From assembly GCA_027621295.1 (NCBI GenBank), contig JAQCBR010000017.1, positions 1-46,609 on the forward strand: DNA of 46,609 nt, written 5' to 3'. This DNA is from Planctomycetota bacterium. GTDB lineage: Bacteria > Planctomycetota > UBA1135 > UBA2386. Under the pieces are notes generated by a model that was not told the DNA's origin, made no database searches, and was given only the letters and a program-made list of their open reading frames with translations. Of this stretch, positions 14,528-24,060 are shown piece after piece; position 1 is the stretch's first letter, and every line of letters starts with the position of its first letter. A program made the position numbers and the translations under genes.

Positions 14528-16021
14528 GTGGCGTTCCCGAGCCCAGTCCCCGACCTCACCGGAACCAGCCAGCTGCCCGTCGTCGAGCAGATGGCCGCGC
14601 ACTTCCGTGACGGGATCCGCGACGGCACCTACCCGGTGGGGGAACGCCTGCCGACCATCCGCGAGGTCGCCGAGAGAGCGGGCGTCACCCGGAACGCCGT
14701 CCAGCTCGCCTACCGCCAGCTCGCCGCCGAGGGCCTCGTCGAGTCGACCGTCGGCCGGGGCACGATCGTCGCTGGCGAGCCCAGCGGGCGCGGTCCGGGC
14801 CTCAGCCGTTCGGCGCGGGCGGCGTGGCGCGCGATGCGAACCGCACCGCTGCTGCCTTCCGTTCCCGACGACGTCCCGGTCATCGCCGACTTCGCCGGAC
14901 TCCAGCCGGACGACGGGATGTTCCCGACGGATCGGTTCCGGGCGGCGCTCGACGAGACGCTCGCCTCGTCGGGTGGGCGCCTGCCCGGCTACGGCGATCC
15001 GGCCGGCAACCGCGCGCTGCGCGAAGCGCTCGCGGCGCGACACGCGCAGGCCGGGCGCGCCGACCCCGAGCGCATCCTGATCACCACGGGCGCGCAGCAG
15101 GGCATCGACCTGGTGCTCCGCACGTTCACCGAGCCGGGGGACGCGGTTGCCGTCGCGGTGCCGACCTACCCGCAGCTCTTCGGCTCGCTCGCGGCGCACG
15201 GGCTCGATCTCGTCCCCGTAGAAGCGAAGGACGGCGTCGCGGACATGCGCTCCCTCCGCGCGGCGTTGGCCCGGAAGGACGTCCGGCTGCTCTACGTGAT
15301 GCCGACGTTCCACAACCCGACCGGCGCGACGCTCGACCTCGCGCAGCGACGGGCGCTGCTCGACGTGGTCTCTGCGACCGACGTGCCGGTGATCGAGGAC
15401 GAGTACGAGTGCGAGCTCCGCTTCGAAGGCGACGAGCTGCCCGCGCTGTCGAGCCTCGATCCGCGCGGACTCACGGTCACGGTGCGATCGTTCAGCAAGG
15501 GGATGTTCCCCGGCGTCCGGCTCGGCTGGGTCGAAGGCTCGCCCGCGGTGCTCGGCCCGATGACCGCGCTCAAGCGCTACAGCGATCTCGAGAGCAGTCC
15601 GTTCCTCCAGGACGTGATCGGGCAGTTCCTGCGCTCGGGTGCGATGGACGAGTACCTCGCCGAGCTGCGGCTCGCGCTGCGCGAGCGGCACGAACACGCG
15701 CGCGACCTCGTCGACCGCACGTTCCCCGCGGACGTCCGCGCGATCGCTCCCGAGGGCGGCCTCGCTCTCTGGCTCGCGTTTCCGCCCGGCGCGCAGGTCG
15801 ACCGCATCGCCGATGCGGCCGCCGCCGAAGGGGTCCTGGTCACGCCGGGTCGCGCGTTCGATCCGGCCGGCCGCCCGAGCCGCGGCCTCCGTCTCTCCCT
15901 GTCCCGCGTCGACGTCGACACGATCTCGCGGGGCCTATCGATCCTCGCTCGCCATGCCCACGCCGAAGCGGCGGGGGCAGCTAGCGGCGGCCCGACTTCT
16001 TCCCCCCTCCCCATCCTCTGA
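14528..16021 (+). CDS. pdxR: MocR/PdxR-type regulator (GntR wHTH fused to aminotransferase fold)
   Basis: A 497-residue MocR-family regulator. Residues about 15-85 are a GntR winged helix ([20 protein letters not shown], then [19 protein letters not shown] and a wing at VESTVGRGT). Residues about 115-485 are a fold-type I aminotransferase-like domain that binds [34 protein letters not shown] and [14 protein letters not shown] (presumed PLP Lys about K324) are present. The GTG at 14528 is the first good start after the promoter-like sequence. It lies 19 nt upstream of pdxS on the same strand, so it most likely senses PLP and controls pdxST, as PdxR does elsewhere. The specific PdxR assignment rests on context. 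Confidence 0.88.
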   Translation: MAFPSPVPDLTGTSQLPVVEQMAAHFRDGIRDGTYPVGERLPTIREVAERAGVTRNAVQLAYRQLAAEGLVESTVGRGTIVAGEPSGRGPGLSRSARAAWRAMRTAPLLPSVPDDVPVIADFAGLQPDDGMFPTDRFRAALDETLASSGGRLPGYGDPAGNRALREALAARHAQAGRADPERILITTGAQQGIDLVLRTFTEPGDAVAVAVPTYPQLFGSLAAHGLDLVPVEAKDGVADMRSLRAALARKDVRLLYVMPTFHNPTGATLDLAQRRALLDVVSATDVPVIEDEYECELRFEGDELPALSSLDPRGLTVTVRSFSKGMFPGVRLGWVEGSPAVLGPMTALKRYSDLESSPFLQDVIGQFLRSGAMDEYLAELRLALRERHEHARDLVDRTFPADVRAIAPEGGLALWLAFPPGAQVDRIADAAAAEGVLVTPGRAFDPAGRPSRGLRLSLSRVDVDTISRGLSILARHAHAEAAGAASGGPTSSPLPIL

Positions 16022-16040
16022 CCGAGAGTCTGGTATCCCG

Positions 16041-16946
16041 ATGACCCTTCCCCCCATCCCTGGCTTCACCGCGGACGAGGTCCGCAGCAAGATCGGCTTC
16101 TGCGAGCAGCTCAAGGGCGGCGTCATCATGGACGTCATCGACGCCGACCAGGCGCGTGTCGCCGAGGAGGCCGGCGCGGTCGCCGTGATGGCGCTCGAGC
16201 GCGTCCCGTCCGACATCCGCAAGCAGGGCGGCGTCGCGCGGATGTCCGACCCCAAGCTGATCCAGGAGATCAAGGCCGCGGTGTCCATCCCGGTGATGGC
16301 CAAGGTCCGCATCGGCCACTTCGTCGAGGCGCAGATCCTCGAGGCGCTCGAGGTCGACTGCATCGACGAGAGCGAGGTGCTGACGCCGGCCGACGAGGAG
16401 TTCCACGTCGACAAGCGTCCGTTCAGGACGCCGTTCGTCTGCGGTTGCCGTGACCTCGGCGAAGCGCTGCGCCGCATCCACGAGGGTGCTGCGCTGATCC
16501 GGACCAAGGGCGAAGCCGGCACCGGCAACGTCGTCGAGGCGGTGCGCCACATGCGGACGCTGTGGAGCGGCATCCGAGCCCTCAAGGGCATGGATGCGAA
16601 CCACCTGCACAAGAAGGCGGTCGAGTACCGCGTGCCCGTCGAGCTCGTCTCCTGGGTCGCCGAGGCGCAGAAGCTGCCGGTGCCGAACTTCTCGGCGGGC
16701 GGCGTCGCGACGCCGGCCGACGCCGCGCTGATGATGCAGCTCGGCGCCGAGACGGTGTTCGTCGGCAGCGGGATCTTCAAGTCGTCGGACCCGGTGTCCC
16801 GCGGCAAGGCGATCGTGAAGGCGGTCGCGAACTTCGAGAACCCGCACGTCCTCGCCGAAGTCTCCGCTGGGCTCGGTGAGCCGATGTCGGGTCTCGACGT
16901 CCGCACGATGCCCGAAGAGGAGAAGCTGGCCGTCCGCGGCTGGTGA
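16041..16946 (+). CDS. pdxS: pyridoxal 5'-phosphate synthase lyase subunit PdxS
   Basis: The synthase subunit of the ribose-5-phosphate-dependent (DXP-independent) vitamin B6 pathway; it makes PLP from ribose 5-phosphate, glyceraldehyde 3-phosphate and ammonia supplied by PdxT. The 301-residue length is normal. [13 protein letters not shown] with D31, [12 protein letters not shown] with K88 (first Schiff-base lysine) and [11 protein letters not shown] with K156 (second lysine) are all intact, as are [17 protein letters not shown] and FVGSGIFKS of the phosphate site. Its stop overlaps the GTG start of pdxT, giving balanced production of the two subunits. Confidence 0.98.
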   Translation: MTLPPIPGFTADEVRSKIGFCEQLKGGVIMDVIDADQARVAEEAGAVAVMALERVPSDIRKQGGVARMSDPKLIQEIKAAVSIPVMAKVRIGHFVEAQILEALEVDCIDESEVLTPADEEFHVDKRPFRTPFVCGCRDLGEALRRIHEGAALIRTKGEAGTGNVVEAVRHMRTLWSGIRALKGMDANHLHKKAVEYRVPVELVSWVAEAQKLPVPNFSAGGVATPADAALMMQLGAETVFVGSGIFKSSDPVSRGKAIVKAVANFENPHVLAEVSAGLGEPMSGLDVRTMPEEEKLAVRGW

Positions 16947-17593
16947 CCCAAGTGGTCGACGACACGACCGAGCCGCAGGCGCCGCTCTGCGGCGTCCTCG
17001 CGATCCAGGGCGACGTGCGCGAGCACGTCCAGGCCCTGTCGCGTCGTGGGATCGCGACGCGCGCCGTGCGTCGCCCGGAGCACCTGGAGGGTCTCGACGG
17101 CATCGTGCTCCCCGGGGGGGAGAGCACGACGATGCTCAAGATGCTCGCGTTCCAGGGGCTCTGGGACCCGCTCGGCGATCTGCTGCGGTCGGGGCGACCG
17201 GTCTTCGCCACCTGTGCCGGCCTGATCCTCTGTGCGGACGACGTGCAGAGCCCAGCCCAGCAGAGCTACGGCGTGCTCGACGTCAGCGTCACGCGCAACG
17301 CGTGGGGTCGTCAGATTCGCTCGGGGACCTTCGAGCTGCGAACGCACGGCGCGGCCGGCTTGCCGGACCCGATGAGCGGCGTCTTCATCCGCGCGCCGGG
17401 CATCGTCGCGGTCGGCCCGGCCTGCGAGGTGCTCGCGACCCGCGAAGGCCAGCCGGTCCTCGTTCGCCAGGGTGCGGTGCTCGGCGCGAGCTTCCACCCC
17501 GAGCTCGAGGACGATCATCCTGTCGTGGACCTGTTCGTCGCATCGCTCCGCGCGTCGGTGGGCGAACGGACCGTGGCCGACACGACGTCCTGA
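16943..17593 (+). CDS. pdxT: pyridoxal 5'-phosphate synthase glutaminase subunit PdxT
   Basis: The glutaminase partner of PdxS, a class I glutamine amidotransferase of 216 residues. The oxyanion/GGES segment [10 protein letters not shown] (about 56-64), nucleophile Cys in FATCAGLIL (C91) and the His-Glu pair in FHPELEDD (H185, E187) form the catalytic triad. About 15 N-terminal residues precede the usual CGVLAIQGD start of the family; an internal start is possible, but the GTG overlapping the pdxS stop (GTGA) is preferred. The gene completes the B6 operon. Confidence 0.96.
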   Translation: MTQVVDDTTEPQAPLCGVLAIQGDVREHVQALSRRGIATRAVRRPEHLEGLDGIVLPGGESTTMLKMLAFQGLWDPLGDLLRSGRPVFATCAGLILCADDVQSPAQQSYGVLDVSVTRNAWGRQIRSGTFELRTHGAAGLPDPMSGVFIRAPGIVAVGPACEVLATREGQPVLVRQGAVLGASFHPELEDDHPVVDLFVASLRASVGERTVADTTS

Positions 17594-17633
17594 CGGCAGC
17601 CTTGGTCTCGATGCTGCGATGCAGGAGCCTGCG

Positions 17634-18641
17634 ATGAACCCGGCGATCCGGCGCGACACGGTGACGCTGCGCGCCGAAGTGGCGTCCGACGTGGCGGAGG
17701 CGGGGCGCCTGCTCCGCGCGGGCAGGCTCGTGGCCGTGCCGACCGAGACGGTCTACGGACTGGCGGCAGATGCGACGAACCCGAACGCGGTCGCCGACAT
17801 CTTCGCGGCGAAGGGGCGTCCCCGGACCCATCCGCTGATCGTGCACATAGGCGACCCCGAGCAGCTCGCGGACTGGGCGGCCGAGGTCCCCGGCTTCGTC
17901 GGAGACCTGGCACGAGCGTTCTGGCCGGGCCCGCTGACGCTGCTCCTCGATCGCCACCCGCGAGTCCACGACGTCGTGACGGGCGGGCTGCCGACGATCG
18001 GACTGCGGATGCCGGATCACCCGGCGTTGCTCCAGGTCCTGCGTGACCAGGGCCTGGCCGTCGCCGCGCCTTCCGCGAACCGCTACCAGAAGCTCAGCCC
18101 TACGACCGCAGCGCAGGTGCTCGCCGGGTTGGAAGGCAGGATCGACGCGGTGCTGGACGGCGGCCCGTGCGCGGTCGGCACCGAGTCGACGATCCTCCGC
18201 GTCACCGCCGAAGCGGCGGAGATCCTCCGCGCAGGGCCGATCGGGGCCCGCGAGCTCCAGCAGCATCTCGGCGTCCCCGTCCGCACACCGACCTCGCACG
18301 CGGTCGCGGTTCCCGGCAACCAGAGCGTCCACTACCAGCCGAGTGCGCCGATCTTCCTGATGTCGAAGGAAGATCTCGGCGCGCGTCTCCCTGCAGCGGA
18401 GCCCGACGTCGGCTGCCTGGTCCACTCGCCGGATCTCCTCGGGGTCGGCGCGAGCGTCGGCATCTGTCTGCCAGCCGACCACGCCGGCTATCGACGCGAG
18501 CTCTACGCTGCGCTCCACCGCCTCGACGGTGCGAACGTGCGGTGCATCTGGGTCGAGCGACCGCCCCAGGACGATCCCTGGCTGGACATCCAAGACCGTC
18601 TCGGCCGGGCCGCGAGCCGAGAGAATCCGAACCAACCGTGA
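17634..18641 (+). CDS. sua5: L-threonylcarbamoyladenylate synthase (Sua5/YrdC family)
   Basis: Makes threonylcarbamoyl-AMP from threonine, bicarbonate and ATP for the t6A modification of tRNA position 37. The 335-residue protein is the long Sua5 form: a YrdC domain (about 15-215) with [15 protein letters not shown], the [15 protein letters not shown] motif and [13 protein letters not shown], then a C-terminal Sua5 domain after a linker ([13 protein letters not shown] onward). The ATG at 17634 has AGGAG 6 nt upstream; an in-frame ATG at 17619 lacks such a site. It is 40 nt downstream of pdxT and abuts pyrC, so read-through from the B6 operon is possible. Confidence 0.93.
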   Translation: MNPAIRRDTVTLRAEVASDVAEAGRLLRAGRLVAVPTETVYGLAADATNPNAVADIFAAKGRPRTHPLIVHIGDPEQLADWAAEVPGFVGDLARAFWPGPLTLLLDRHPRVHDVVTGGLPTIGLRMPDHPALLQVLRDQGLAVAAPSANRYQKLSPTTAAQVLAGLEGRIDAVLDGGPCAVGTESTILRVTAEAAEILRAGPIGARELQQHLGVPVRTPTSHAVAVPGNQSVHYQPSAPIFLMSKEDLGARLPAAEPDVGCLVHSPDLLGVGASVGICLPADHAGYRRELYAALHRLDGANVRCIWVERPPQDDPWLDIQDRLGRAASRENPNQP

Positions 18642-18652
18642 GGAACGCGTCC

Positions 18653-19702
18653 GTGAAGCAGATCACGATCACTGCCCCCGACGACTGGCACCTTCACTTC
18701 CGCGACGGCGACATGCTGGCGGAGACGGTGCCGGCGACCGCGCGCTGCTTCCGACGCGCGATCGTGATGCCGAACCTCGTGCCGCCGGTGAGGACAGCGG
18801 GCGAGGCGATGGCCTACCGCGACCGAATCCTCGCTGCGCGCCCGGCTGGCTCCACGTTCGAGCCGCTGATGACGCTCTACCTGACCGACCGCACGACGCC
18901 GGCAGACATCGCGGACGCCGCGCGAGCTGGCGTGCCTGCAGTGAAGCTCTATCCAGCGGGAGCGACCACCAACTCCGCCGCGGCGGTCACCCAGCTCGAT
19001 GCCCTCGATCCGGTGCTCGAAGCGCTGACCGAGCACGGGATGCTGCTCCTCGTGCACGGTGAGGTCACCGATGCGCACGTCGACATCTTCGATCGCGAGA
19101 AGGAGTTCATCGACCGGCGCCTGCGCCCGCTGACCGAGCGCTTTCCCGCGCTGAAGGTGGTGTTCGAGCACATCACCACCGAGGACGCCGCGGACTTCGT
19201 CCGCGAGGCGGGCGACAACGTGGCCGCGACGATCACCCCGCAGCACCTGATGCTGAACCGGAACGACCTTCTGGTCGGCGGGGTCCGCCCGCACAACTAC
19301 TGCCTGCCGGTGCTCAAGCGCCGCACCCACCAGGAGGCGCTCCGAGTGGCGGTCGCCAGCGGCTCGAGCAAGTTCTTCCTCGGCACCGACTCGGCTCCGC
19401 ACGAACAGAGCCGCAAGGAGAACGCGTGTGGTTGCGCCGGCTGCTACAGCGCCTGGGCCGCGCTCGAGCTCTACGCGCAGGTCTTCGAGGAGCTCGAAGC
19501 CCTGGACAAGCTCGAGGGCTTCGCGAGCCATCACGGCGCGGACTTCTACGGCATGCCGCGCAACGAGGGCACGGTCACGCTGGTGCGGGAGCCGTGGCAG
19601 ATCCCGGCGTCGATCACTCTGCCGAACGGCCAGCCGATCGTGCCGTTCCTGGCGGGCGCGACCGTGCCCTGGCGGGTCGCCGACGCCGGACGGGCCGGCT
19701 GA
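18653..19702 (+). CDS. pyrC: dihydroorotase (PyrC, class II)
   Basis: Cyclises N-carbamoyl-aspartate to dihydroorotate in pyrimidine synthesis. The 349-residue protein matches the E. coli-type enzyme, with the binuclear zinc residues HLH (H13, H15), the lysine to be carboxylated in [13 protein letters not shown] (K98), H135 (LLVHGEV), H173 (FEHITT) and the catalytic Asp in GTDSAPH (D246). The GTG at 18653 is chosen because GAGGAA lies 8 nt upstream and [14 protein letters not shown] aligns with the family N-terminus. A GTG at 18638, overlapping the previous stop, would add five residues. Confidence 0.96.
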   Translation: MKQITITAPDDWHLHFRDGDMLAETVPATARCFRRAIVMPNLVPPVRTAGEAMAYRDRILAARPAGSTFEPLMTLYLTDRTTPADIADAARAGVPAVKLYPAGATTNSAAAVTQLDALDPVLEALTEHGMLLLVHGEVTDAHVDIFDREKEFIDRRLRPLTERFPALKVVFEHITTEDAADFVREAGDNVAATITPQHLMLNRNDLLVGGVRPHNYCLPVLKRRTHQEALRVAVASGSSKFFLGTDSAPHEQSRKENACGCAGCYSAWAALELYAQVFEELEALDKLEGFASHHGADFYGMPRNEGTVTLVREPWQIPASITLPNGQPIVPFLAGATVPWRVADAGRAG

Positions 19703-19746
19703 CGCTCCGGATGGGGCGTCGCCGGCACCGCCGAAGCAGAGGTCGG

Positions 19747-21606
19747 TCAGCCGCCGATCGCCGCTTCGACCGCCGCGCGTCCACCCACGACGGGGAGCTG
19801 CAGCGATGTCTCGCCGAGGTCGATCTGCAGCTCGGTGCCCGCCTCGGGCCACAGCGTGAAGTCGCGGTCGCTCGAGAAGATCATCAGGCCGATGCGCTGG
19901 CCGGCCGGGATCACCTGGTCGTCCGGCTGGAGCCGGAACGACAGCTCGACGAACTCGCCCGGCTCGAGCGGCGCGCTCTCGGTCAGTGACTTCGCGTTCT
20001 GGGGATCGGCCCAGCCGCGGGTGATCACGTCATCGGTGATCCGCCGCGAGTCGGTCCAGGGCAGCGACACCAGCCAGACGGACAGGTTGGCCGCGGGCTT
20101 GCTGCTGGCGACGCGGATCTTGAACTCGCTCCAGCCCGAGATGTGGAGCGGGGCCTTCAGCTCAGGCGTCGCGTAGAGCAGTCGGTTCGGCGAGCTCTCG
20201 GCCTTCGCGAGGTCTGCTCCTGTCTTCGCGACGTCGTCGACGAGCGACTCGACGCCGACGTGGGCGGAGAGGCCAAGGGTTCCGACGCCCTCGCCGCCGC
20301 CCTGGGGGTGGAACGTGACGAGGCTCGCGCCCGGGTGCGGGTAGTCCGGGTAGGACGTCGGATCGCCGCGCTGGTCCTGCTCGCGCACGACCCAGGAGCG
20401 CGGCAGGTCGGTCACGTCGTTCTCGGCGCCGTACAGGTAGTGCGAGAACCACTTGTTGACGAGGTCGAACGGTGGGTCACCGCCGTGGCCTCCCTGATGG
20501 AAGTAGGCCATCGACGGCACGCCCTTGGCCTTCACCGCCTCGTAGATGCGGACGCTGTGCTCGGGCATCACGTTCCAGTCGTTGAACGCGTGCGCCATCA
20601 GCACGGCGGCCTTCAGCGGGCCGAGCTGGTTCAGGTAGTCGCGACCGGCCCAGAACTCGTTGTAGTCGCCGGTCACGCGATCGAAGTTCGCGAGCAGCTC
20701 GCCGTCGCGGACGTTGTCGTCGCACCAGTCGCAGCGGTCGGGGTTGCTGTGGATGAAGTTGTAGAGGACGTCGATGTCCTCACCCATCCAGCCGCCCGGG
20801 TGACGGACGAGGCCATTGGACCGGTAGTAGTGGTAGTAGCTGGTGTTGGGCGCGACCGGGACGATCGCTTCGAGCCCGTCCACGCCGGTCGTCGCAGCCG
20901 CGAGCGGAAGCGTGCCGTTGTAGGACGTGCCGATCATCCCGACCTTGCCGGTCGCCCACTTGGCTTCGACGACCTCGTCGCCGTCCGGCGTCTTGAACCC
21001 GAGCGCACGGCCGTTCAGCCAGTCGATCACGGCCTTGGGCGCCAGCGCTTCGTTCGCGCCGCCGACGGTCGGGCAGCCCTGCGACAGGCCGGTGCCAGGC
21101 GACGACGAGTGCACGACCGCGAAGCCGCGCGGCACCCACTGGCCGATCAGCGAGCGCGAGATCAGGGGTCGGCCGTTCTTCGGCTCGATCGCCGGCGGCA
21201 GGTCGTGCTTCGGCGGTTCGGCGCCGACCTCGTGGTTCGGGTTCCAGAAGTAGCGGCGGTCCGAAGACGACACGCCCGCGAAGTAGGGGCTCGTCTCGTA
21301 GATCACCGCGACCCTCAGGCCGTCCGTCTCGGTCTGGCCGGGCCGCGTCACGTCGACGTGGACTCGGTCGGGCTTGCCGTCGCCGTTCGAGTCGAACGTC
21401 GTCTCGACCCAGAGGTCTTCCTGGATCCACGTCTCGCGATCACGGAACGCAGGCACCACCTGCGCCATGCCGTCCTGGAACACCGGTCCGGGCGCCGACT
21501 GGCTCGGCAGCACCGAGGAGGTCACGCAGGCGAGGAGAAGGGTGAGGCCGACCCGTGGAGGGCGGCTTGGTCTGTCGAGCATCTGGGGTCCTTGGGCCTT
21601 GGCCAT
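19747..21606 (-). CDS. secreted S15-type Xaa-Pro dipeptidyl-peptidase / CocE-NonD hydrolase
   Basis: A 619-residue exported serine hydrolase. A hydrophobic leader (about 18-38) precedes an alpha/beta-hydrolase core with the nucleophile in MIGTSYNGT (about S228), the Asp in AHAFNDWNV (about D343) and the His in HQGGHGG (about H374). The C-terminal X-Pro/CocE jelly-roll domain (about 440-610) follows. VDGLEAIVPVAPNTSYYHYY and WMGEDIDVLYNFIHS are typical of Xaa-Pro dipeptidyl-peptidases rather than cocaine-esterase-type CocE. It probably removes N-terminal X-Pro dipeptides outside the cytoplasm. An ATG at 21582 is an alternative start. It diverges from the porin gene. Confidence 0.87.
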   Translation of the reverse strand: MAKAQGPQMLDRPSRPPRVGLTLLLACVTSSVLPSQSAPGPVFQDGMAQVVPAFRDRETWIQEDLWVETTFDSNGDGKPDRVHVDVTRPGQTETDGLRVAVIYETSPYFAGVSSSDRRYFWNPNHEVGAEPPKHDLPPAIEPKNGRPLISRSLIGQWVPRGFAVVHSSSPGTGLSQGCPTVGGANEALAPKAVIDWLNGRALGFKTPDGDEVVEAKWATGKVGMIGTSYNGTLPLAAATTGVDGLEAIVPVAPNTSYYHYYRSNGLVRHPGGWMGEDIDVLYNFIHSNPDRCDWCDDNVRDGELLANFDRVTGDYNEFWAGRDYLNQLGPLKAAVLMAHAFNDWNVMPEHSVRIYEAVKAKGVPSMAYFHQGGHGGDPPFDLVNKWFSHYLYGAENDVTDLPRSWVVREQDQRGDPTSYPDYPHPGASLVTFHPQGGGEGVGTLGLSAHVGVESLVDDVAKTGADLAKAESSPNRLLYATPELKAPLHISGWSEFKIRVASSKPAANLSVWLVSLPWTDSRRITDDVITRGWADPQNAKSLTESAPLEPGEFVELSFRLQPDDQVIPAGQRIGLMIFSSDRDFTLWPEAGTELQIDLGETSLQLPVVGGRAAVEAAIGG

Positions 21607-21935
21607 CGAGACGCGTCCCCGAGGCCCGTGGACGCGCGGCGGCAGAGGTTAGCCCGACGCGCCGGGCTGCGACCAGCGCACGGGCCGCGGAGCGAGCGGG
21701 TGTCACGGATTGGTGACGTGCGTGGGGTTCACGAAACCGCCGGAGCCCGCGGTTCGGGATCGCACGGGCTCCTGGGCCGGGTTCCTGCGGGGATTCCGGC
21801 AGCCGCGCGCGTCGGCACGGGGATTGCCAACCACAGCGCGCCCTGGGGGTCCCCCAGGAAAAACCTGACCCAACTTGGCTCTTCCCCGGAGTCGCAGGCC
21901 TGCCTCCGATCGTCGCCCCGAAGGAACCGTCGCCC
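21607..21935. promoter_or_regulatory. divergent intergenic region (S15 peptidase / porin) with two inverted repeats
   Basis: This 329-nt stretch holds no credible gene. It contains GTCAC (21702-21706) and GTGAC (21713-21717) as a 5-bp inverted repeat with 6-nt spacing. It also has a 17-nt near-perfect palindrome, CCTGGGGG-t-CCCCCAGG (21842-21858), followed directly by five A residues. The second element lies about 80 nt before the porin start and could act on DNA or as a 5'-leader hairpin; read on the other strand it is preceded by T5. A purine-rich AAGGAA (21921-21926) is the probable porin ribosome-binding site. Confidence 0.4.
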
Positions 21936-23315
21936 GTGAATCGTCCGCTCCACCCCGCTCTCTCCTTCGCCCTCGCGGCGCTGGCGCTCGTCGTTCCTGC
22001 GCTCGCGCAGGACGCCTCCAAGCCCTGGCGCCTGAACGACCATGCGGGCCTTCCGGACTGGCTGAAGGTCGGCGGCGCGATCCGCGTGCGCGGCGAGGCG
22101 CTCGACGGTGAGTTCCGCTCGGCCCCGACGCTCGACAACGCGGACCAGCTGCTGATGACGCGGTCCAACCTCCGCATCGACGCAGCGGGCGAGCGCCTCG
22201 GCGCGACGCTCGAGCTGATGGACAGCCGCGTGTTCGGCGGAGGCGACGGCTCGTTCGTGAACACGACGATCGCGAACCCGATCGACTTCCTGCAGGGATA
22301 CGCGACGCTGTCGCTCGGCTCGCTGGCGGGCGGTCAGCACCGGCTCCAGGTCGGACGCGAGACGCTGGACCTGGGCGGCCGGCGCCTCGTCGCGCGGAAC
22401 AGGTACCGCAACACGATCAACGCCTTCGACGCCGTCGACTGGCTGTGGAAGGACGACGGCGGCACCGAGCTCAGGGTGTTCTGGAGCCTCCCGGTCGAGC
22501 GCCTGCCGTCGGACAGGACCGGCCTGCTCGACGGCCATCCGGTCCTCGACGAGCAGGACATGGACAACCAGTTCTACGGCGTGTTCCTGAGCACGGACCT
22601 CGCGGACGGCGTCGGTCTCGAGCTCTACGCATTCCAACTCGACGAGACCGGAGCCGGCACGCGGCAGCGGCAGCTGACGACTCCTGGCTTTCGCGTCACC
22701 AGGGAGTCGGCCCCCGAGACCGTCGACTTCGAGCTCGAGTCCGCGATCCAGTTCGGTGACTCGCGCCTCGCAGCCGCAGGCCCCAACGTCGCCCTCGATC
22801 ACTTCGCGTGGTTCGCGCACGCGGCGATCGGCTACACGTTCGACATGACGTGGAAGCCGCGCATCCAGGTCGCCTACGACTTCGCGAGCGGCGACTCGGA
22901 TCCGACGGACGGCGACAACGGGCGCTTCGACACGCTCTTCGGAGCACGCCGCTGGGAGTTCGGTCCGACGGGGATCTACGGCGCGATCGCGCGGAGCAAC
23001 CTGAGCTCTCCCGAGCTCCGCTTCGTCGTCAAGCCGACGGGCAGGAGCGACGTGATGTTCGCCGCGCGCGGGGTCTGGCTCGCCGAGTCGAGGGATGCAT
23101 GGACGGCTGCCAGAGTACAGGACGTCACCGGCGCGGCCGGCAGGCACGTCGGCGAACAGCTGGAGTTCCGGGTCCGGCACCAGATCGTGCCGAAGAGCGT
23201 GCTGTTCGAGTGGGGCGGTGTGTACCTGTTCGCAGGTCGATTCCAGGACGACGCGCCGGGAGGGCAGGGACAGGACACTGCCTACGGCTACGTGCAGGCG
23301 GTCTGGACGTTCTGA
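21936..23315 (+). CDS. outer-membrane beta-barrel (alginate-export-like porin)
   Basis: A 459-residue exported barrel protein. The GTG start at 21936 follows AAGGAA and begins a signal peptide ending VVPALAQ. LNDHAGLPDWLKVGGAIRVR, the many alternating strands (for example DQLLMTRSNLRIDA and QHRLQVGRETLDLGGRRL), RNTINAFDAVDW and the terminal Phe (AVWTF) resemble the alginate-export/porin-like family common in Planctomycetota. It should form a passive channel or a solute-specific outer-membrane pore. The substrate is unknown. It diverges from the S15 peptidase, which makes a shared role in peptide scavenging possible but unproven. Confidence 0.8.
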   Translation: MNRPLHPALSFALAALALVVPALAQDASKPWRLNDHAGLPDWLKVGGAIRVRGEALDGEFRSAPTLDNADQLLMTRSNLRIDAAGERLGATLELMDSRVFGGGDGSFVNTTIANPIDFLQGYATLSLGSLAGGQHRLQVGRETLDLGGRRLVARNRYRNTINAFDAVDWLWKDDGGTELRVFWSLPVERLPSDRTGLLDGHPVLDEQDMDNQFYGVFLSTDLADGVGLELYAFQLDETGAGTRQRQLTTPGFRVTRESAPETVDFELESAIQFGDSRLAAAGPNVALDHFAWFAHAAIGYTFDMTWKPRIQVAYDFASGDSDPTDGDNGRFDTLFGARRWEFGPTGIYGAIARSNLSSPELRFVVKPTGRSDVMFAARGVWLAESRDAWTAARVQDVTGAAGRHVGEQLEFRVRHQIVPKSVLFEWGGVYLFAGRFQDDAPGGQGQDTAYGYVQAVWTF

Positions 23316-23367
23316 GTCCGATCGACCCGCGCTTCTGGTTCAGCGCCCGATTCGCTACAGGGGTGGG

Positions 23368-24051
23368 ATGCCGGAGCAGGATCGAAACGTGCGCCCAGGA
23401 CCCGACGCGAGAAGCGTGCGCACCGAGGATGGGCGGACCCTCCGCGTCCCGGACGGCTGGGAGCTCCTGCCGCCCGGCGACGCGGGCCTGACGCGCCGGG
23501 TCAAGGCCGGTGGGCCGACCTGGACGGTGCAGGAGAAGAAGGGGCGACGCACGTTCTCGCGGGGCGTCTTCGCACCCGCGGACCGGATCGCTGCTTGCCG
23601 GGCTGCGCTCGAGGACGAGCGGCAGGACCCGGCCTACGCGAAGCGCCTCGAGGCTGGTCGGAGGCGGCGCGCGGTCGCCCAGGAGGCGTACGCGGAGGAG
23701 TTCGAGGGTGCGGTCGAGAGGTTCCTCGCGTTCGACGCGAGACACCGCGCACTCGGCGCGGACCTCGCGCGGGCGATCGCGGTCCACGCGACGCCGGTGG
23801 GCAGCGGTACGGTCGCGAGGACGCAGCGCATCCCGGTCGAGCGCCGGGCGGAGGCTGCGACGATCGCGTGGCTGCGCCACCAGACGACCGGCTACGACGA
23901 CATGCGGATCCCGCGGGTCAAGGGCAAGCGCCGCGAGGTGCGGAGACAGCTCGCCGAACGATCCCGCGAGCTCCTCGCCGGCTACCGCCGCGGGGCGGAC
24001 ATCGACCCACAGCTCTGTCCGCTGCGCAGCGCGCTCGCCGCGAAGACCTGA
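23368..24051 (+). CDS. DUF2293 domain protein
   Basis: A 227-residue cytosolic, strongly basic protein. The first part (about 20-75) is a WELLPPGDAGLTRRVKAGGP-type segment, then a charged helical region. Near the C-terminus, ATIAWLRHQTTGYDDMRIPR with the following charged KGKRREVRRQLAERSR matches the DUF2293 pattern. The family's function is not known. The ATG at 23368 is the first good start after the porin stop. It is convergent with the DUF1501 gene, 9 nt away. Confidence 0.75.
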   Translation: MPEQDRNVRPGPDARSVRTEDGRTLRVPDGWELLPPGDAGLTRRVKAGGPTWTVQEKKGRRTFSRGVFAPADRIAACRAALEDERQDPAYAKRLEAGRRRRAVAQEAYAEEFEGAVERFLAFDARHRALGADLARAIAVHATPVGSGTVARTQRIPVERRAEAATIAWLRHQTTGYDDMRIPRVKGKRREVRRQLAERSRELLAGYRRGADIDPQLCPLRSALAAKT

Positions 24052-24060
24052 CCCGCGGCC

